Assembly: GCF_013377855.1 (NCBI RefSeq)
Contig: NZ_JABXYJ010000002.1
Location: forward strand, 310,001 to 374,000
Source: Cognatundibacterium oligocarboniphilum
GTDB taxonomy: Bacteria; Pseudomonadota; Gammaproteobacteria; Burkholderiales; Burkholderiaceae_D
Reading direction: 5' to 3'
Length of the DNA: 64,000 nucleotides
Both the position numbers and the translations under genes were made by a program. Under the pieces are notes generated by a model, which saw only the letters and a list, made by a program, of their open reading frames with translations, was not told the DNA's origin and made no database searches. Positions 9,119 through 18,071 of the stretch are shown here, piece after piece (the first letter of the stretch is position 1; each line of letters starts with the position of its first letter).

Positions 9119-10066
9119 TTAAGTTTGCTTCATACATTTCAACACTGCGTCGTCAATGATCGCGTCTTTCCTCACACATTCCTTTAATTTTTTTGTAGGA
9201 ATCGTTGGCGTTGAAGTATTTTTTTCGGGGGCAAGCCAGGTGTGATACCGGGGTGTTATTTTGCCCTTAATAGAATGCCAGAATTCTATTGGCAGCGAAA
9301 CGATGACACCATTAGCGTTTTTTTGTAAGTGGAAATGCAAATGTGGTTCGGTAGAAAATCCGCTATTCCCCGACAGCCCAATGACCATGCCAGCTTCGAT
9401 TCGCTGCCCCGGAGAGACGTGAGACGAATATTGTTTCAGGTGCGCATAGTCCGCCCAAGTGCCATCGTCATGAAGAATCCGCACGAGGTTTGCCTTGTCC
9501 ATAAACTCAGGCTTCGCCAGTCCATTATCTGCAAATTGTTTGATGTTTTCGATGACATAGCCAGATCTGGCTGCAACAATCGGCGTACCGATAGGCATCA
9601 CGAGATCTATGGCATTTTTATTTGAAACTGCCTTGTGAGAAAAAATCGGACCATCTGGTGCCTGACCAACAAAGATGGGCTGCTCTGAAATAAAAGGCAA
9701 TCTGTATTTCGCAGTCGGATCATGCTGCGCGACTGGCGAGCCAATCACATAATTAAATTTATAAAAAAACTCGTACCTTTGCTGCTTATTGAAAGCGGAA
9801 ATTTCGACTAACTCCAGCGTTTGTCCGGGTGCAATATAACGCACTACCGGCCAGCCCGTGCTGGAGGCGATGTTACTGGAACGAACTAAATTCAAGCTTA
9901 AAGTCAGAGGAATACGACTTCGGTTATTCGCAACAACCAATGTCGAATTCGCTTTTTTGACACTCTCTACTGACACTAGCGTGGTTTCTGAAAAGCAGCA
10001 AGAAGACCACAGCCATACGACCAGCAGCAAGCATGATTGAAACTGCAAATTCCGAACTTTTTCCAT
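9119..10066 (-). CDS. M23-family (LytM/NlpD-like) peptidase, exported
   Basis: A 315-residue protein with an N-terminal signal peptide (LQFQSCLLLVVWLWSSCCFS, about residues 7-26). The C-terminal part is an M23 metallopeptidase fold: AIDLVMPIGTPIVAARSGYV, then WADYAHLKQYSSHVSPGQRI and the closing TEPHLHFHLQ with the HxH zinc motif. Such enzymes cleave peptidoglycan cross-bridges or stems. The usual first ligand pattern HxxxD is not at standard spacing: the position four before the Asp is Lys, and the nearest His is ten residues before it. The zinc site may therefore be rearranged, as in a subfamily with a longer loop, or partly lost. The last 40 residues are polar and contain two Cys. It converges on the RAYT relic and lies in the accessory block. 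Confidence 0.83.
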   Translation of the reverse strand: MEKVRNLQFQSCLLLVVWLWSSCCFSETTLVSVESVKKANSTLVVANNRSRIPLTLSLNLVRSSNIASSTGWPVVRYIAPGQTLELVEISAFNKQQRYEFFYKFNYVIGSPVAQHDPTAKYRLPFISEQPIFVGQAPDGPIFSHKAVSNKNAIDLVMPIGTPIVAARSGYVIENIKQFADNGLAKPEFMDKANLVRILHDDGTWADYAHLKQYSSHVSPGQRIEAGMVIGLSGNSGFSTEPHLHFHLQKNANGVIVSLPIEFWHSIKGKITPRYHTWLAPEKNTSTPTIPTKKLKECVRKDAIIDDAVLKCMKQT

Positions 10067-10313
10067 TAAGGATTTCCGTTAAAAATTATCTTGCTGCACG
10101 ACAGATAGCTCTGTCTGCAAATATCACCCGCTTAAATCAAGGGCTTAACGCAATAACCTGTTTGCAACTGTTCTCAATCAAAAGTCTATCTTTTTTTCCG
10201 ACGCGGACGCACATATTTGCCCAAAAGCCGCTTATGAATTTTAAAATTTCGAGATTGTAAAGCGCTTCATGCCTGACACCTAATGTGCAGACATTAAGCT
10301 GCTCATCAAAAAA

Positions 10314-12518
10314 TCAGCTAGCTTTACCAGCAAACTTGCTCCGTACCACATGCAATTTTTTATAGCTGTCAATCAAACGCTGGTGGCGCTCCAGACCTTC
10401 CAGTTTCATGCTCGTCGGCGTTAAGCCGTAAAAACGCACGCTGCCATCGACGGATCCGATGACGGCATCCATACGCTCGTTGCCAAACATGCGGCGGAAA
10501 TTGGTTTCGTAATTTTCCAATTCCAAATCATCGTCCAACGTCACTTCGAGCACCACGTTCAGCGCCTGATAAAACAAGCCGCGTTCGACGCTGTTGTCGT
10601 TGTATTGCAGGAAGGCTTGCGTCAAATCCTGCGCGTCTTCGAGTTGTTCTAAGGCGAGATGAATCAGCAGCTTTAATTCAAGCACGGTGAGTTGTCCCCA
10701 CACCGTATTCTCATCAAATTCGATACCGATCAGGGTGGCGATATCGCTGTAATCGTCGAGTTCGTTATTCTCTAAACGATCGAGCAAGTCTTCCAGCGCA
10801 TCATCATCGAGCTGATGTAAATTCAGAATATCGTTGCGGAACAATAAGGCTTTGTTGGTGTTGTCCCAGATCAGATCTTCGACTGGGTAGACTTCTGAAT
10901 AACCCGGCACCAGAATGCGGCAAGCGGTGGCGCCTAACTGGTCATACACCGCCATATAGGTTTCTTTGCCCATGTCGGCAAGGATGCCGAACAAGGTGGC
11001 AGCTTCGTCGGCGTTCGAGTTTTCGCCTTGACCAGAGAAATCCCATTCCACAAATTCGTAGTCGGCTTTGGCACTGAAAAAACGCCATGACACAACGCCG
11101 CTGGAATCAATGAAGTGCTCAACGAAATTATTTGGTTCAGTCACAGCCTGACTGACGAAGGTCGGTTGCGGTAAATCATTCAGACCTTCAAAACTACGAC
11201 CTTGTAGCAATTCTGTCAGGCTGCGTTCCAGCGCGACCTCAAAGCTAGGATGCGCACCAAACGAAGCAAACACGCCGCCGGTGCGCGGATTCATCAGCGT
11301 CACGCACATGACCGGATATTGCCCGCCGAGCGAAGCGTCTTTGACCAGCACCGGAAAGCCTTGTTCTTCCAGGCCCTGTATGCCAGCCAGGATGCCGGGA
11401 TACTTTGCCAGCACGTCTTGCGGTACATCGGGCAAGGCGATTTCGCCTTCGAGAATTTCGCGTTTCACCGCGCGTTCAAAAATTTCAGACAGACATTGCA
11501 CCTGCGCTTCGGCCAGCGTATTACCCGCACTCATGCCATTGCTGGCGAACAGGTTTTCGATCAGGTTGGATGGAAAATAAACCGTCTCGCCATCCGATTG
11601 ACGAACGAATGGCAACGAGCAGATACCGCGTTCTGTATTACCGGAATTGGTATCAATCAGATGTGAGCCGCGCAGTTCTTTTTCGGGGTTGTAAATTGCC
11701 AGAGTGTGCTTATCCAGAATCTCTTTTGGCAGCGCATCTTTTTTACCCGGCTTGAACCACTTTTCATTCGGGTAATGCACGAATTCTGCATTCGCAATGT
11801 CTTCGCCCCAGAACGAACCGGCATAAAAATGATTATTGCTCAGACGTTCAATGTACTCGCCAAGTGCTGACGCCAGAGCGCTTTCTTTGGTTGCACCTTT
11901 GCCGTTGGTAAAACACATCGGTGAATGCGCATCGCGGATATGCAATGACCACACATTCGGAATAATATTGCGCCATGATGCGATTTCAATTTTGATGCCC
12001 AGACCCGCCAGCAAGCCGGACATATTCGCGATGGTTTGCTCTAAGGGTAAGTCTTTGCCGAGGATATAGGTCGCTGCGTCGACATCTGGGTTCAGGGTCA
12101 GCAAGGCCTGTGCGTCGGCATCGAGATTATCGACTTCTTCGATGACAAATTGCGGACCTTCCTGTACGACTTTTTTGACCGTGCAGCGCTCAATCGAACG
12201 CAAAATACCCTGGCGATCTTTATCAGAAATATCGGAGGGCAATTCGATTTGAATCTTGAAAATCTGCGCGTAACGGTTTTCCGGATCAACGATATTATTT
12301 TGTGATAGACGGATATTCTCCGTAGGGATATCGCGCGTGTTGCAGTACAACTTCACAAAGTACGCCGCACACAATGCCGATGAAGCCAGGAAGTAATCGA
12401 AAGGCCCGGGAGCAGAGCCATCGCCTTTGTAGCGGATAGGCTGATCAGCGATCACCGTGAAATCATCGAATTTGGCTTCGAGGCGAAGCTTATCGAGAAA
12501 GTTGACCTTAATTTCCAT
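10314..12518 (-). CDS. ycaO: OsmC domain-YcaO domain fusion protein
   Basis: A 734-residue two-domain protein. Residues about 1-135 are OsmC-like (GDGSAPGPFDYFLASSALCAAYFVKLYC), a fold of peroxide-handling thiol proteins. The remainder is YcaO (NGKGATKESALASALGEYIERLSNNHF is the YcaO nucleotide-binding start; EAQVQCLSEIFERAVKREI follows) with the acidic E. coli-type C-terminus. E. coli YcaO lacks the OsmC part and has 586 residues. It has been linked to beta-methylthiolation of ribosomal protein S12 by RimO, while YcaO domains in general activate amides with ATP. OsmC-YcaO fusions are known in proteobacteria. It is divergent from pepD and stands alone. Confidence 0.9.
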   Translation of the reverse strand: MEIKVNFLDKLRLEAKFDDFTVIADQPIRYKGDGSAPGPFDYFLASSALCAAYFVKLYCNTRDIPTENIRLSQNNIVDPENRYAQIFKIQIELPSDISDKDRQGILRSIERCTVKKVVQEGPQFVIEEVDNLDADAQALLTLNPDVDAATYILGKDLPLEQTIANMSGLLAGLGIKIEIASWRNIIPNVWSLHIRDAHSPMCFTNGKGATKESALASALGEYIERLSNNHFYAGSFWGEDIANAEFVHYPNEKWFKPGKKDALPKEILDKHTLAIYNPEKELRGSHLIDTNSGNTERGICSLPFVRQSDGETVYFPSNLIENLFASNGMSAGNTLAEAQVQCLSEIFERAVKREILEGEIALPDVPQDVLAKYPGILAGIQGLEEQGFPVLVKDASLGGQYPVMCVTLMNPRTGGVFASFGAHPSFEVALERSLTELLQGRSFEGLNDLPQPTFVSQAVTEPNNFVEHFIDSSGVVSWRFFSAKADYEFVEWDFSGQGENSNADEAATLFGILADMGKETYMAVYDQLGATACRILVPGYSEVYPVEDLIWDNTNKALLFRNDILNLHQLDDDALEDLLDRLENNELDDYSDIATLIGIEFDENTVWGQLTVLELKLLIHLALEQLEDAQDLTQAFLQYNDNSVERGLFYQALNVVLEVTLDDDLELENYETNFRRMFGNERMDAVIGSVDGSVRFYGLTPTSMKLEGLERHQRLIDSYKKLHVVRSKFAGKAS

Positions 12519-12794
12519 GAGAATGTTCCAAAAAAAGCAAGCAAAAGCGCGTTAAAAGTAAATCAGGCGCCATTATCCGTTCTTTTAGCCGCACAAGATA
12601 GGTTGCAGTACAAATCCACTCGTCCGCTTCGTCGCACCAGCACATACGGCATAGCAGATACCTCGCCTGATTCTGTCAGCGACTTAATATCCTGAAAATG
12701 CGGGGAAATATCTCAGGATGACGGTATGGTAAACTTGCCGCCCTCTGCCCGCACTGCGTTACCCACGCATTACAGGTCTTACAGGATACTTATC

Positions 12795-14258
12795 GTGACT
12801 ACTGCATCTGAGATCAATCAGTTATTTCCCCGCCCGCTGTGGCAATGGTTTGAACAAATCTGCGCCATTCCGCATCCTTCCAAACATGAAGCCGCATTGA
12901 GCGAACATATCCAGCAATGGGCAAAGCAGCGCGGCTTGCCGGTGGTGGTCGATCATGTCGGCAACCTCATCATCCGCAAACCGGCCACCGCTGGCATGGA
13001 AGAGCGCAAGACCGTAGTGATTCAGGCGCATCTGGATATGGTGCCGCAGAAGAATGCCGATAAAGTGCATGATTTCACAACCGATCCGATACAGCCTTGG
13101 ATTGACGGCGAATGGGTCAAAGCGACCGGTACGACGCTAGGGGCGGACAACGGTATCGGTATGTCATCTGCGCTGGCGATACTGGGGGCGGAGGATATCT
13201 GCCACGGTCCGCTGGAAGTATTGCTGACAGTGGATGAGGAAGCCGGTATGACAGGCGCTTTCGGCTTGCAGGCGGGCATGTTAAATGCCGATATTCTGAT
13301 CAATACCGACTCTGAGCAGGAAGGCGAAATCTATATGGGTTGCGCTGGCGGCGTCGATGCTGAAATCAGCTTGCCATTGCAGTGGCAGGCACCGGTGCAA
13401 CAAATGGCATACACGCTGAGCATTACCGGGCTCAAGGGCGGCCATTCCGGTGTGAATATCCATCTGGGGCGGGGCAATGCAAATAAACTGATTGCTCGCT
13501 TCCTTGCCGGACATGCGACAGAACTCGGCTTGTCGTTGTCAGAGATTAAAGGTGGATCTCTCCGCAATGCAATTCCCCGCGAAGCACAGTGCAACTTTAC
13601 GATTGATGCGGCGCAGCTTCCATTGCTGGAGCAATGCATCGCACAATATCAGGCGATATTACAGACTGAACTGGCTGTCGTGGAGCCCGCATTAAAACTC
13701 AGTCTGCAAAGCACGCCATTGCCCGCACAGGTGTTGCAACCGACAGCCCAAAAAACGCTGATCAACCTGATCAACAGCTGCCCGAATGGCGTGATCCGCA
13801 TGAGCGACGAAATCAGTGGTGTCACCGAAAGCTCGCTGAATGTCGGCGTCATCAGTACCACACAAGATGAAGTAACGATCCTGTGTCTGATCCGCTCGCT
13901 GATTGACAGTGGTCGTGAAAATATCGAAAGTACCCTGCAATCGCTGAGCGATCTCGCAGGGGCGCAGATTACGTTTTCCGGCTGTTATCCGGGCTGGAAG
14001 CCCGACACCAGTTCAGCGGTCATGGCGATCGTCAAAGACACCTATCAAAGCATTTATCACAAAGAACCGGTGATCATGGTGATCCATGCGGGGCTGGAAT
14101 GCGGTCTGTTCAAAAAGCATTATCCTGATCTGGATATGGTGTCTATCGGCCCGACTATCCGTTATCCGCACGGCCCCGATGAAATGGTGAATATTAAAAC
14201 CGTAGGCCAATACTGGACCTTGTTGCTGGCAGTGCTGGAACGCATTCCCGCCAAATGA
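12795..14258 (+). CDS. pepD: Aminoacyl-histidine dipeptidase (peptidase D, M20 family)
   Basis: Cytosolic zinc dipeptidase that hydrolyses Xaa-His and other dipeptides. The start is taken as GTG 12795 (VTTASEINQLFPRPLW), with AGGA about eight bases before it. This gives 487 residues, very close to E. coli PepD (485). An upstream ATG at 12726 has no homologous leader. Metal-binding landmarks are visible in order: VIQAHLDMVPQKN, GTTLGADNGIGMSSA, VDEEAGMTGAFGLQ, NTDSEQEGEIYMGCAGG and, near the end, IHAGLECGLF. The stop overlaps the ATG of the following cytochrome gene (ATGA), suggesting co-transcription. Confidence 0.96.
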   Translation: MTTASEINQLFPRPLWQWFEQICAIPHPSKHEAALSEHIQQWAKQRGLPVVVDHVGNLIIRKPATAGMEERKTVVIQAHLDMVPQKNADKVHDFTTDPIQPWIDGEWVKATGTTLGADNGIGMSSALAILGAEDICHGPLEVLLTVDEEAGMTGAFGLQAGMLNADILINTDSEQEGEIYMGCAGGVDAEISLPLQWQAPVQQMAYTLSITGLKGGHSGVNIHLGRGNANKLIARFLAGHATELGLSLSEIKGGSLRNAIPREAQCNFTIDAAQLPLLEQCIAQYQAILQTELAVVEPALKLSLQSTPLPAQVLQPTAQKTLINLINSCPNGVIRMSDEISGVTESSLNVGVISTTQDEVTILCLIRSLIDSGRENIESTLQSLSDLAGAQITFSGCYPGWKPDTSSAVMAIVKDTYQSIYHKEPVIMVIHAGLECGLFKKHYPDLDMVSIGPTIRYPHGPDEMVNIKTVGQYWTLLLAVLERIPAK

Positions 14259-14629
14259 AGATGACGCGATATCCATTCCTGCTCGCCCTGGCGCTGCTGT
14301 CCGCTGGCAGTGCTCAGGCGGCGGGTGATGCGGTTGCCGGCCAGTCAGCCTTTCGTCAATGCGCATCCTGCCACCAGCTTGGGTCTTCGGCCCGCGGCGG
14401 TTTCGCACCACAGCTAAACGCCGTCATCGGCCGGACGGCTGGGAGTACGACTGATTTTTCATATTCGGCTGCCATGAAAAATGCACGCATTATCTGGACG
14501 GAAAAAAATCTGGCGGCGTTTTTACGTGCGCCGGGTGATTTTATTCCCGGAAATAAAATGCGTTTTTACGGTATCAGCAATGAACAGCAAATTGCTGATT
14601 TACTGGCTTATCTCCGCACTCAGCATTAA
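14255..14629 (+). CDS. Class I c-type cytochrome, exported
   Basis: A 124-residue protein with signal peptide YPFLLALALLSAGSAQA (residues 6-22). The mature part has the haem-binding motif CASCH at residues 36-40 and a Met ligand candidate in PGNKMRFYG (Met 102), the layout of mitochondrial-type cytochrome c (c2/c550). It should be a soluble periplasmic electron carrier. Its start overlaps the pepD stop by four bases, an odd functional pairing that may be only transcriptional. No oxidase or dehydrogenase gene is nearby to name the partner. Confidence 0.9.
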   Translation: MKMTRYPFLLALALLSAGSAQAAGDAVAGQSAFRQCASCHQLGSSARGGFAPQLNAVIGRTAGSTTDFSYSAAMKNARIIWTEKNLAAFLRAPGDFIPGNKMRFYGISNEQQIADLLAYLRTQH

Positions 14630-14736
14630 AGTGCGCCCACATTTTTTCGGGTGCAGACAGTACAGCATGTTTTGAAAAATAATTCGCAAAATCCGGTAAA
14701 ATGCCATTTTCCGCAATGAATCTGACTTGATCATCC

Positions 14737-15186
14737 ATGAAAATACATGGTCTCTGGAAAATTACACTGATTCGGAATGTGCTGGTCCGTACCACTGCCG
14801 GCAGTTTCAATGAAGCCGGAACTCAGGCATGTTTTGAAGAAACACAGCAAAAGGCACCGGTCGACAAACCCTGGGCGGGTCTCACGAATGCGGCCAACTG
14901 GGAAATGTCGAATGCCGCAGCGCTGCAATCTTTTCCCAAAATGCGTGAATGGGCGTTTCAGAACAACTGCGTGTGCCTTGCCGTGGTTGTTCCAAGCCAG
15001 ATCCGGCAATTGATCCATCAGCGCCAGACCGGCAACATGCCTGAAAATCTGGTGCGTTACTTTTCCAACATGGAAGAAGCATGCAACTGGCTGACAGCGC
15101 GCGGTTTTCCCTTTACCATGGCGGACTACCCCCATGAAGACTTTGTCCTCAGTACCCGTCCAGTACACAATACTGGCAAACACTGA
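14737..15186 (+). CDS. Conserved hypothetical protein, paralogue of the product at 20611-21081
   Basis: A 149-residue soluble protein without signal peptide or membrane segment. It is clearly related to the 156-residue protein 6 kb downstream: both begin MKIHG.W.I.L.RN...RT.AG.FNE.G, share WEM...AAL.S...M..W...., and end EEAC.WL...GFP....YPH..F. The closing EACNWLTARGFP is reminiscent of SpoIIAA/STAS-like proteins, where a helix carrying (E)A..WL lies near the C-terminus, so a STAS-like fold is a reasonable guess. No function can be assigned. Upstream is the cytochrome gene, downstream a sulfur transporter. Confidence 0.7.
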   Translation: MKIHGLWKITLIRNVLVRTTAGSFNEAGTQACFEETQQKAPVDKPWAGLTNAANWEMSNAAALQSFPKMREWAFQNNCVCLAVVVPSQIRQLIHQRQTGNMPENLVRYFSNMEEACNWLTARGFPFTMADYPHEDFVLSTRPVHNTGKH

Positions 15187-15317
15187 AATAAAAGCATCCC
15201 TGCATTTCTGAATTCCGGATTAATGGCAATATCCTGCCACCGTTTATCCTGATTGACCCCATGCCAGGCAGTAATGCCATGGATTCACCTGCCTGTTGAA
15301 ACTTTCGCTCACATTTT

Positions 15318-15746
15318 ATGCATATCGTCTGGGAACAATTTACACCTTATTCTTCACTGATCGGAGGAATACTGATCGGCCTCGCCAGCATCCTGCTGTT
15401 GTGGTGCCTCGGACGCATCGCCGGAATAACCGGCATCGTCGCTGGCCTGATCACCCCTGTTCGCGGAGACTGGAGCTGGCGGCTGGTCTTCGTCGCCGGG
15501 ATGTTTTTATCTTCTTTCCTATACCGGATTGTCGCCCCCTTGCCTGCCATACGCATCGATGCCAGTTGGGGTGAATTGATTCTGGCGGGATTCATCGTCG
15601 GCATCGGCACACGGCTCAGTAATGGCTGCACCAGCGGTCATGGCGTCTGCGGTCTGGCGCGCCTGTCCATGCGTTCCCTGATCGCCACGCTGACTTTTAT
15701 GCTTACCGGCTTCCTGACTGTTTTTGTGTTGCGGCACGTTTTCTGA
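15318..15746 (+). CDS. YeeE/YedE-family sulfur transporter, first half (PmpA-like)
   Basis: A 142-residue inner-membrane protein with about four hydrophobic segments. GTRLSNGCTSGHGVCGLARLSMRS (about residues 95-118) is the family signature with conserved Cys residues thought to handle thiosulfate or other reduced sulfur. The next gene encodes the second half, so the pair corresponds to split YeeE/YedE proteins (PmpA/PmpB of plant-associated bacteria, often under the sulfide-responsive regulator BigR). No BigR-like gene is seen here. The assignment to the family is firm, the substrate is inferred. Confidence 0.88.
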   Translation: MHIVWEQFTPYSSLIGGILIGLASILLLWCLGRIAGITGIVAGLITPVRGDWSWRLVFVAGMFLSSFLYRIVAPLPAIRIDASWGELILAGFIVGIGTRLSNGCTSGHGVCGLARLSMRSLIATLTFMLTGFLTVFVLRHVF

Positions 15747-15758
15747 GAAAGTTTGCAG

Positions 15759-16181
15759 ATGTTACATCTAATCTTTGCCGCGATCAGCGGATTGGTGTTT
15801 GGCACCGGGCTGATCATTGCCGGCATGGCCAATCCTGCCAAAGTGCTGTCATTTCTCGACCTGGCCGGGCACTGGGACCCGTCGCTGGCCATGGTGATGG
15901 CCGGAGCAATCGGCATGGCGCTGTGGCCATTTTATCTGGCGCGCAGACGCCGCTATAGCTTGCTGGGGACACCAATGCAATTACCGGTGCTGACCCGGAT
16001 TACAGGGCGGTTAATCGCCGGCAGCGCCTTATTCGGTGCAGGGTGGGGACTGGCAGGTATTTGTCCTGGACCTGCCCTGGTGGTCATCAGCATTGATCCA
16101 CTCAAAGGAGCTGCATTCATCCTGCCCATGTTGGCTGGCATACTGCTGGTCGACCAGTGGGATAACAAAACCGGAACGTGA
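15759..16181 (+). CDS. YeeE/YedE-family (DUF6691) membrane protein, second half (PmpB-like)
   Basis: A 140-residue inner-membrane protein starting 12 bases after the previous gene, hence the same operon. GLVFGTGLIIAGMANPAKVLSFLDLAG (about residues 9-35) and GAGWGLAGICPGPALV (about 93-108) are the hallmark segments of the C-terminal half of YeeE/YedE transporters, with the Cys of GICPGPA expected to line the path. I prefer the ATG at 15759 to an in-frame TTG six bases earlier. With the upstream gene it should form one sulfur-compound importer. Confidence 0.88.
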   Translation: MLHLIFAAISGLVFGTGLIIAGMANPAKVLSFLDLAGHWDPSLAMVMAGAIGMALWPFYLARRRRYSLLGTPMQLPVLTRITGRLIAGSALFGAGWGLAGICPGPALVVISIDPLKGAAFILPMLAGILLVDQWDNKTGT

Positions 16182-16249
16182 ATATCTGATCGGTCATCAG
16201 AAACCGCTTTTTCGGCTTTAAGGATTGCGGTTTCTGCTGATATGCCAGA

Positions 16250-16681
16250 TCAGTCTATTTTCAGCTTCTGCACACCGCCTGCTGTCCGTTTTTTAGGCAA
16301 GGTCAGCGTCAGGATACCGTTGTCATATTTCGCACCGGCATCATTGGCCTCAATATCCAGCGGTAACTGAAAACTGCGCGAAATCTCACCAAAATACCGC
16401 TCGCTCCGCAACACCTTGTGCTCCGTCTCGCTGCTGTCATGCTGCCTCACCTCAGCGCGCAGCGTAACGACGTTGCCGTCCAGAGAAACATGAATATCGT
16501 CTTTCGCAACACCGGGTATTTCCGCATTCACGGTATAAGCGGCATCGGTTTCCTTCACATCAATCTTGATCTGGGAAGGATGCGGCAGCGGGTCGCCGTG
16601 GAGAGGTTTGACATAAAAACTGGGACTCAAATCCCTGAAAAAATCATCAAAAAAACCGCCACGATTACTTAATGCACCCAT
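16250..16681 (-). CDS. Small heat-shock protein, Hsp20/alpha-crystallin family
   Basis: A 143-residue chaperone that holds unfolding proteins. The start at 16681 (MGALSNRGGFFDDFF) is preceded by AAGGAG; a longer frame from 16723 is not needed. The alpha-crystallin domain runs from about residue 37: IKIDVKETDAAYTVNAEIPG, then DDIHVSLDGNVVTLRAE, RSERYFGEISRSFQLP and NGILTLTLPK near the end. The closing motif is unusual in lacking a clear I-x-I tail. A 10-bp perfect inverted repeat lies about 110 bases upstream of the start. I saw no convincing sigma-32 promoter by eye. Confidence 0.93.
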   Translation of the reverse strand: MGALSNRGGFFDDFFRDLSPSFYVKPLHGDPLPHPSQIKIDVKETDAAYTVNAEIPGVAKDDIHVSLDGNVVTLRAEVRQHDSSETEHKVLRSERYFGEISRSFQLPLDIEANDAGAKYDNGILTLTLPKKRTAGGVQKLKID

Positions 16682-16790
16682 TTTCTTCTCCTTTTCAAAA
16701 TCAACTGGTTTCCAAAAATCCACACACAGTGCTTACTGTATGCGTAACCCAGTATAGAAATTCTCCCAAAAATAGCCAATTCTCCACTAC

Positions 16791-16816
16791 TGGTGTTTGA
16801 TGCAAGTCAAACACCA
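16791..16816. repeat. 10-bp perfect inverted repeat upstream of hsp20
   Basis: TGGTGTTTGA (16791-16800), a 6-base loop, then TCAAACACCA (16807-16816). It lies between the terminator of the glycine-zipper gene and the hsp20 start. It has no T-run suited to termination and could be an operator or an RNA hairpin in the hsp20 leader. Confidence 0.6.
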
Positions 16817-16870
16817 AAAATCGTCGTGGCAAGACCGGATTAATACCTGTCTGAACTACAACGAGGAAAT

Positions 16871-16899
16871 AAAAAAGCCCGCGGGAAGCGGGCCTTTTT
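16871..16899 (-). terminator. Rho-independent terminator of the glycine-zipper gene
   Basis: GCCCGC (16877-16882), loop GGGAA, GCGGGC (16888-16893), flanked by A6 and T5, so it can act in both directions. It stands 35 bases after the stop of the minus-strand gene at 16935. Confidence 0.85.
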
Positions 16900-16934
16900 C
16901 CAATATCTGGTATCGCTCAGATCATCGGGTGCGA

Positions 16935-17579
16935 TCAGGCAGATTGCAGGCTGCCATTAATCACCCGGACACGATCACCGGATTGCCAGCCGGGTTGGGA
17001 AGATGGTGTAAATGTGCGCAATTGCCCATTTTCCATACGGACCCGGACTTCATAGACGGTTGTCGTGTGCGTCCGTTTTTCAATCGCATTACCGGCAAAA
17101 CCGCCACCGACAGCACCGGCGACTGTTGCTAATTTACGTCCGTCACCACCACCGATCTGATTGCCCAGGACGCCGCCGAGAACCGCACCAGCCACCGCGC
17201 CAAGACCGCTGCCCTGTGCTGGCTGCTGCTCTACGGCACGGACAGATTCAACCACACCGCAATTGTCGCAGACCTGATGTGCCTGCTGATGCACGGCCTG
17301 ATAGCTGCCGCCAGAATGTGTTCGCGCTGGCTGTTCATGTGTTGATGTTGAATTGGATGTAGCAACATTATTTCTGATGTTATTGCCTTTTATTCCGGTA
17401 TCTGTTTCAGCAACGGAAGATGCGGGCGCAGCGACCATTGAGGAATCCGCCTTCGGAGTGCTGTTTGAATTAGGGAATAAGCCGGTCATCGCGGCAACGC
17501 CAACCAGACTCACCAGAATCACGGAAGCTGCAGCCCCTGCAACCAGTGGATGAATGCGTTTATTTGTTGTCTCGGCCAT
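16935..17579 (-). CDS. Glycine-zipper 2TM-domain envelope protein
   Basis: A 214-residue protein starting at 17579 (MAETTNKRIHPLVAG) with AGGA eight bases upstream. There is one N-terminal hydrophobic segment (residues about 13-33), then a Ser/Thr/Asn-rich linker, a CDNCG pair, and a glycine-zipper region GAVAGAVLGGVLGNQIGGGDG...GAVGGGFAGNAIEK typical of the Rickettsia 17-kDa antigen/2TM family. A C-terminal domain (TTTVYEVRVRMENGQLRTF, GWQSGDRVRVINGSL) fits the same family. Such proteins sit in the cell envelope; their role is poorly known. It is monocistronic, with its own terminator. Confidence 0.85.
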   Translation of the reverse strand: MAETTNKRIHPLVAGAAASVILVSLVGVAAMTGLFPNSNSTPKADSSMVAAPASSVAETDTGIKGNNIRNNVATSNSTSTHEQPARTHSGGSYQAVHQQAHQVCDNCGVVESVRAVEQQPAQGSGLGAVAGAVLGGVLGNQIGGGDGRKLATVAGAVGGGFAGNAIEKRTHTTTVYEVRVRMENGQLRTFTPSSQPGWQSGDRVRVINGSLQSA

Positions 17580-18071
17580 GATGTATTTCCTTTCAAAAAA
17601 AGTGACTGCAATGTAATCCAAAAACGATGCGCACTACCAAACAGTTGACCGGATTGGTGTTTCATTCGTAAGTAAATGTAAAACAGGTCAGAGGGAAATT
17701 TATCCGGTCGGGGAACGCAATAGATAATTCCGATTAAAAATTTCTTCTTTCCGTTTACCGTAAAAAACAGTAGTTTCCGGTACTCGGAAACCCGTGGCAC
17801 ATCATTTGAAACGTCATGTTTCCGGTACGGATTTATCGTCGGATGAATCAGAAACACAGTGGAAACCGTACCGGTAATCATCCAGTGGGTATGGGGCAAT
17901 CACCAGTACAGAAAAATCTGCTGACTGCTTCGACACAGATAGTCAAATAAGGTGATAAGTGCCGGACAATGATTTTTCAGCGAAGTCCCGGTGCGCCCAC
18001 TCTTTCAGTCAGTCCTGACAAAGTGAGAAACCCACACCGGAATCAAGCCGTGCGGCGAGAGCCGCCACAGA
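17580..18071. other. Intergenic region with repeated TTTCCGGTAC motifs
   Basis: About 490 bases without a credible gene. GTTTCCG-gtact-CGGAAAC (17773-17791) is a perfect inverted repeat. GTTTCCGGTACGG recurs at 17818-17830 and in reverse as GGAAACCGTACCGG at 17861-17874. The repeated core CCGGTAC may be a regulatory site for either flanking gene. The region must also hold the promoter of the glycine-zipper gene. A 126-codon open frame through the region looks accidental. Confidence 0.45.

Noticed and set aside
17519..17899. 126-codon minus-strand open frame reaching into the gene-free region
   Set aside because: No ribosome site, no family features, and its end overlaps the start of the glycine-zipper gene.
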